Assembly: GCF_021513135.1 (NCBI RefSeq)
Contig: NZ_CP090981.1
Span: 2,356,001-2,420,000 of the forward strand
DNA length: 64,000 nt
From: Vibrio sp. SS-MA-C1-2
GTDB taxonomy: Bacteria > Pseudomonadota > Gammaproteobacteria > Enterobacterales > Vibrionaceae
Direction of reading: 5' to 3'
The first letter of the stretch is position 1; every line of letters begins with the position of its first letter. A model generated the notes under the pieces. The model was given only the letters and a program-made list of their open reading frames with translations. It had not been told where the DNA came from and searched no databases. Position numbers and translations under genes: made by a program. Shown here one piece after another: positions 60,987-64,000 of the stretch.

Positions 60987-62156
60987 TTATTTTGCGACCT
61001 TGTCTAAATACTCAAGCCATGAAATAGAGGACTGAGTAGGATATTTTCGATGCAGTTGTTCGGCAATTTTCTGCGCTTTTGTATACTGCTTTAATCCAAC
61101 ATAAGCGCGGAGCTTGAGTCGGTATTTCTGTTCCTCATCAATATTCTTGCCTTTATCAATATAGTTTAAAGCCGCTTGATACTCCCCTTGTAGTAAGGCT
61201 AACTCTGAAACTTGACGATAATATTTACTTTCAACTTTAGCGGCAACCAACCAAGCTTGCTGCGCCTTTTGCCACTCTTTTGCTGTCTGCCAACTTTGTG
61301 CCTCTTGTACTAAGACTCTCAACTTGGGATCGTCAATTGATTGATAGCGTAACGCCGCTTGCTCGGGTACTTTCTGCTGCCCATAAAGCTGTGCCATCAT
61401 CTCTTGATATTGCAGATTCAATGTAATGCCGGCCCGCTCAGCAGAGAGAAGCGTCGCCAGAGCAGAACGATTATCTTTCACTTGTAAATAGAGAGCACTC
61501 AACTGCTGCCACCACAGTGCTTGAGACGAATCTAATGTTAAGATCTGTTTATTGGTGTTTATTGCATTTTTGTACTGCTTTAGTTGTAACTCGGCATTAA
61601 AACGCATTTTTAATACTTGAAGCGGAAATGTTGGTACAAATTTAGCGTAGTTGTTTAGCGACGTTAATACCTGATACCACTGCTCTAACAGATAATAGTT
61701 TTTCGCCGTGTTTAAATGCAAACTCGCTAACTGCGCTTCAGTAAGTTCGAGTTCCTGACTTAATTGAATAAGGTGTTTAAAGTGAGGCAGAGATAGCTTT
61801 GCCTGATGTTGAGAAAGCAGTAACTCCGCTAACATCTTTTCAGTTTGCCAACTCTGTTGCAGATCAAACCCTTCACTTTCTAAAGAGAGTGTTAATTGTG
61901 TAATTGCTTTTTTGGGTTGGTTTGCTTGCCAATAATAGATCCCGGTTAATCTTGCAATATAGGCCTTTTCATAACGACTACGACCATTGAGCTTCTCAAG
62001 CAGTATTATCGCTTCAGTTAGCTTATCGGATTGCTCTAACTCAAATGCTTTTGCAACTTGACTAGAAAGACGAGGTGAGAGTTGATCCTGAGCTGTCGCG
62101 GGCAATATGACCAATGAGCTAAACAGCAATACGATGGATAGAATGATTTTCTTCAT
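60987..62156 (-). CDS. TPR periplasmic protein of the TonB2-type system
   Basis: This 389-residue protein has a signal peptide (MKKIILSIVLLFSSLVILPATA) and at least six TPR units (for example LTEAIILLEKLNGRSRYEKAYIARLTGIYYW in outline, YKNAINTNKQILTLD, QYTKAQKIAEQLHRKYP). It is last in the ttpC-exbB-exbD-tonB-TPR operon and overlaps the tonB stop by 4 bp. TPR proteins in this position are typical of Vibrio TonB2 loci; exact role (assembly or stability) is not known. Confidence 0.82.
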   Translation of the reverse strand: MKKIILSIVLLFSSLVILPATAQDQLSPRLSSQVAKAFELEQSDKLTEAIILLEKLNGRSRYEKAYIARLTGIYYWQANQPKKAITQLTLSLESEGFDLQQSWQTEKMLAELLLSQHQAKLSLPHFKHLIQLSQELELTEAQLASLHLNTAKNYYLLEQWYQVLTSLNNYAKFVPTFPLQVLKMRFNAELQLKQYKNAINTNKQILTLDSSQALWWQQLSALYLQVKDNRSALATLLSAERAGITLNLQYQEMMAQLYGQQKVPEQAALRYQSIDDPKLRVLVQEAQSWQTAKEWQKAQQAWLVAAKVESKYYRQVSELALLQGEYQAALNYIDKGKNIDEEQKYRLKLRAYVGLKQYTKAQKIAEQLHRKYPTQSSISWLEYLDKVAK

Positions 62157-62779
62157 TTATTTATCTTAAATTCTAATTTAACCGTTTGTCCGACACGATC
62201 TTGTACTTGGCCATCCACAATCATCGGCTGATATTGCCAACGTCTTAAAGCTGACTTTGCTTCACGATCAAATACACGAGTAGGCTCCGCTTCAATAACC
62301 TTAATATCTTTCGGTTTACCTTTAACATCAATCGTAAAAGAGAGAATCACATAACCTTCAATTTTACGTTGTAATGCTCTTCTTGGATAACGAGGATTTT
62401 GACGATGGAGGGGCATAATCTGCTGGTTTTGACCAATATTCATCGACGTAGGTGCCGTTAAAGAGACGCCCTCAACATCAGTTGATAACGCAATATTTGC
62501 CATTTTAATAGGCGATACGGTACTGATCGACTTTTGCTGCTGACTTTGATTCACCGCGGTTGGTATTTCTGGTGTCTCTGGGACTTCAGGCGGCTCTGGA
62601 AGTTGGCGATGACGACGAGCAGTTTCACTTTCTGGCTCGATCATCACCAAATCATAACTCAAACGTCCTTTATCTTCAGGAACAGAATGACCACCAAAAT
62701 CAACCATCCAACTCATAAAAGAGAAGAGACCAACGGTAAGAACAATGGCTAACGGCAGGCTCAGTAACCAACGAACCAT
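62153..62779 (-). CDS. tonB: TonB energy-transducing protein
   Basis: This 208-residue protein has an N-terminal transmembrane anchor (WLLSLPLAIVLTVGLFSFMSWMV), a proline-rich linker (PEPPEVPETPEIPTAV) and a C-terminal TonB domain with the YPRRALQRKIEGYVILSFTIDVKG pattern (seen in parts). It transmits proton-motive force from ExbB/ExbD to outer-membrane receptors such as the one at 58615. It overlaps exbD by one base. Confidence 0.9.
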   Translation of the reverse strand: MVRWLLSLPLAIVLTVGLFSFMSWMVDFGGHSVPEDKGRLSYDLVMIEPESETARRHRQLPEPPEVPETPEIPTAVNQSQQQKSISTVSPIKMANIALSTDVEGVSLTAPTSMNIGQNQQIMPLHRQNPRYPRRALQRKIEGYVILSFTIDVKGKPKDIKVIEAEPTRVFDREAKSALRRWQYQPMIVDGQVQDRVGQTVKLEFKINK

Positions 62780-63183
62780 TAGGGTGTCTCCGTCGCAAGC
62801 GCTATCTGTTCAATCCCAGCCCCTTTTGCTTGATCCATCACTTCGACAACGGTCCCATTAAAGGCAAGTTTGTCCGCTTGGATCACCATTGACGCTTTTG
62901 GCTGTTCAATCAATAATTTTTCTAATGTTGCTTGTACTCGTTCCACATCAACACGGCGTTTATCAATATATATTTCATTATTCGCGGTAATCGCAACGAA
63001 AATCCCCGCTCCTTTTTGACTCACAGAGTGACTCGCTGATGGGCGATTTACTTCTACCCCTGACTCTTTAACAAACGAGCTAGTAACGATAAAGAAAATC
63101 AACATAATAAAGACAATATCTAACATTGACGTCATATCAATATTAGCCTCTTCGTTATCTCTTCGACGTTGACCTAAGCGCAT
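62779..63183 (-). CDS. exbD: ExbD biopolymer transport protein
   Basis: This 134-residue protein has one transmembrane helix (LDIVFIMLIFFIVTSSFV near residues 22-40) containing the conserved aspartate D23 that carries protons, followed by VNRPSASHS and a periplasmic domain. It pairs with ExbB to energise TonB. It overlaps exbB by 10 bp and tonB by one. Confidence 0.92.
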   Translation of the reverse strand: MRLGQRRRDNEEANIDMTSMLDIVFIMLIFFIVTSSFVKESGVEVNRPSASHSVSQKGAGIFVAITANNEIYIDKRRVDVERVQATLEKLLIEQPKASMVIQADKLAFNGTVVEVMDQAKGAGIEQIALATETP

Positions 63184-63716
63184 GCATCACTCCTTAATAA
63201 TTTTTCTAATTTGAGTAAGCTGATATGACTCCACTTCGTTAAACGGGAGTAAGCTAACATACCTGATAATGCAGCAACCATTCCTGCCATTGTGGGGATA
63301 GTCGCCATTGAGATTCCTGCAGCCATGAGCCGTGGTTCCGCATTTCCTTGAGCGGCAAGGGTATCAAACACCGTGATCATTCCCGTGACTGTGCCTAATA
63401 ACCCCAGCATAGGACAGAGGCTTAAAAGACATTTTAAAAACTTCAGATGCTGGTTCAGTTGATCTTCTGCTTCACTTAACATCCCATCACGCTGCGCTCT
63501 TGCATACCAAGAGTGATGATCGGTACGTGCTTGCCATTTAGTTATCCAAACTTTTCTATTTTCTGGAAAAGATTTCGAAAAGAAGATCACACGTTCAAAA
63601 ATAATTAGCCAGAAAATAATCACCACAGCCCCAAGCCACCAAAGTATTGGCCCACCTTGATACATAAACGGTAACAAGGCATCGCTATTGGGTAACCATT
63701 GTAAGAGATCGTTCAT
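63174..63716 (-). CDS. exbB: ExbB-like MotA/TolQ/ExbB proton channel protein
   Basis: This 180-residue protein has a transmembrane helix near residue 28-44 (WWLGAVVIIFWLIIFERV) and the conserved channel segments CPMLGLLGTVTGMITVFDTL and ISMATIPTMAGMVAALSGMLAYSR. It forms the proton channel with ExbD. It starts 2 bp after the ttpC stop. Confidence 0.9.
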   Translation of the reverse strand: MNDLLQWLPNSDALLPFMYQGGPILWWLGAVVIIFWLIIFERVIFFSKSFPENRKVWITKWQARTDHHSWYARAQRDGMLSEAEDQLNQHLKFLKCLLSLCPMLGLLGTVTGMITVFDTLAAQGNAEPRLMAAGISMATIPTMAGMVAALSGMLAYSRLTKWSHISLLKLEKLLRSDACA

Positions 63717-63718
63717 CG

Positions 63719-64000
63719 TTACCTACTTAACTGCTTTTCAGCCTGCTCCGCAACTAAACCGACACTTTGTCGCTCTAAAATATGGCGAATCGCATCAACT
63801 TTTGAGCTTAAAACATTATGAAAAAGTAACAGTGGTATTGCGCTGGTTAAACCTAAAACCGTGGTGATTAATGCCATCGAAATTCCCCCTGCCATCACTC
63901 GTGGATCGGCATTACCAAACTCGGTGATCACTTGGAAGGTTTGAATCATTCCGGTTACCGTCCCTAGCAGACCTAACATTGGTGCTAAAGCGGCAATCAG
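63719..64000 (-). CDS. ttpC: TtpC-like ExbB-family protein, N-terminus beyond window
   Basis: This is the C-terminal about 93 residues of a second MotA/TolQ/ExbB-domain protein (APMLGLLGTVTGMIQTFQ, ISMALITTVLGLTSAIPLL). Its position directly before exbB-exbD-tonB-TPR matches ttpC of the Vibrio TonB2 operon, in which TtpC has an extra N-terminal periplasmic region. That part is outside the window, so the assignment is by context and the visible domain only. Confidence 0.8.
   Translation of the reverse strand: MIAALAPMLGLLGTVTGMIQTFQVITEFGNADPRVMAGGISMALITTVLGLTSAIPLLLFHNVLSSKVDAIRHILERQSVGLVAEQAEKQLSR

Overview
The window is about 64 kb of AT-rich chromosomal DNA from a facultatively anaerobic marine-type gammaproteobacterium, most probably one of the Vibrionaceae (Photobacterium or Vibrio relative). 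The basis is gene content (TtpC-ExbB-ExbD-TonB-TPR energy system, Vct-like catecholate ABC transporter, ECF/ChrR lipid cluster, MpaA-MppA-YcjG) and several ERIC-type intergenic repeats. The genus is an inference. I saw no rRNA, tRNA, CRISPR array, transposase, integrase or phage gene. Both edge genes are cut by the window: a peptide transporter on the left and ttpC on the right.

Layout. 1-1.2 kb: DtpA-type peptide transporter. 1.5-13 kb: a selenium-dependent molybdenum hydroxylase locus (split xanthine-dehydrogenase-like enzyme, SsnA, YgfK, MocA, YqeC, YqeB); yqeC carries a frameshift in a G tract. 13-18.5 kb: ProX, a VOC protein, a thiamine-binding protein, a DcuB-type transporter with a perfect FNR box upstream, a DUF2256 mini-protein, an SDR and an M20 amidohydrolase. 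18.7-31.4 kb: a LysR regulator, an anaerobic sulfatase maturase with an orphan LuxR-type response regulator and, divergently, a periplasmic Cys-type sulfatase, a SUMF1-like lipoprotein and a MoxR/DUF58/DUF4381/BatA/BatB/BatD operon. 31.4-40.3 kb: a HAD phosphatase, then an ECF sigma/ChrR-controlled membrane-lipid cluster (SDR, FAD amine oxidase, DUF1365, Cfa-type methyltransferase, DUF2878-chalcone-isomerase fusion) with two matching ECF promoter motifs, and an NTF2-like protein.

40.3-47.1 kb: DoxX/LysR divergent pair with an inverted-repeat operator, a YjjU-patatin/alpha-beta-hydrolase fusion broken in a G7 tract, a YeiH-type transporter plus universal stress protein, a DUF1513 remnant and a lipoprotein hydrolase. 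47.3-52.6 kb: a Qnr-like pentapeptide protein, an unrecognised 100-residue protein, the murein-peptide recycling set mpaA/mppA/ycjG and a YrhK-domain membrane protein. 52.8-54.7 kb: MarR regulator, GST and DUF3861 with two operators over a strong sigma70 promoter. 54.7-64 kb: iron acquisition, with an ABC importer, a TonB-dependent receptor behind two Fur boxes, and the TonB energising operon.

How it fits together: the window mixes anaerobic metabolism (Se-Mo hydroxylase, DcuB, oxygen-independent sulfatase maturation) with envelope and oxidative-stress functions (ChrR regulon, Bat operon, murein recycling) and iron uptake. The least explained unit is the sulfatase-SUMF1-like-MoxR/Bat locus. 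The two clearest sequence anomalies are the frameshifts in yqeC and the yjjU-like fusion, both in G homopolymers. They may be real mutations, slippage or base-calling errors.
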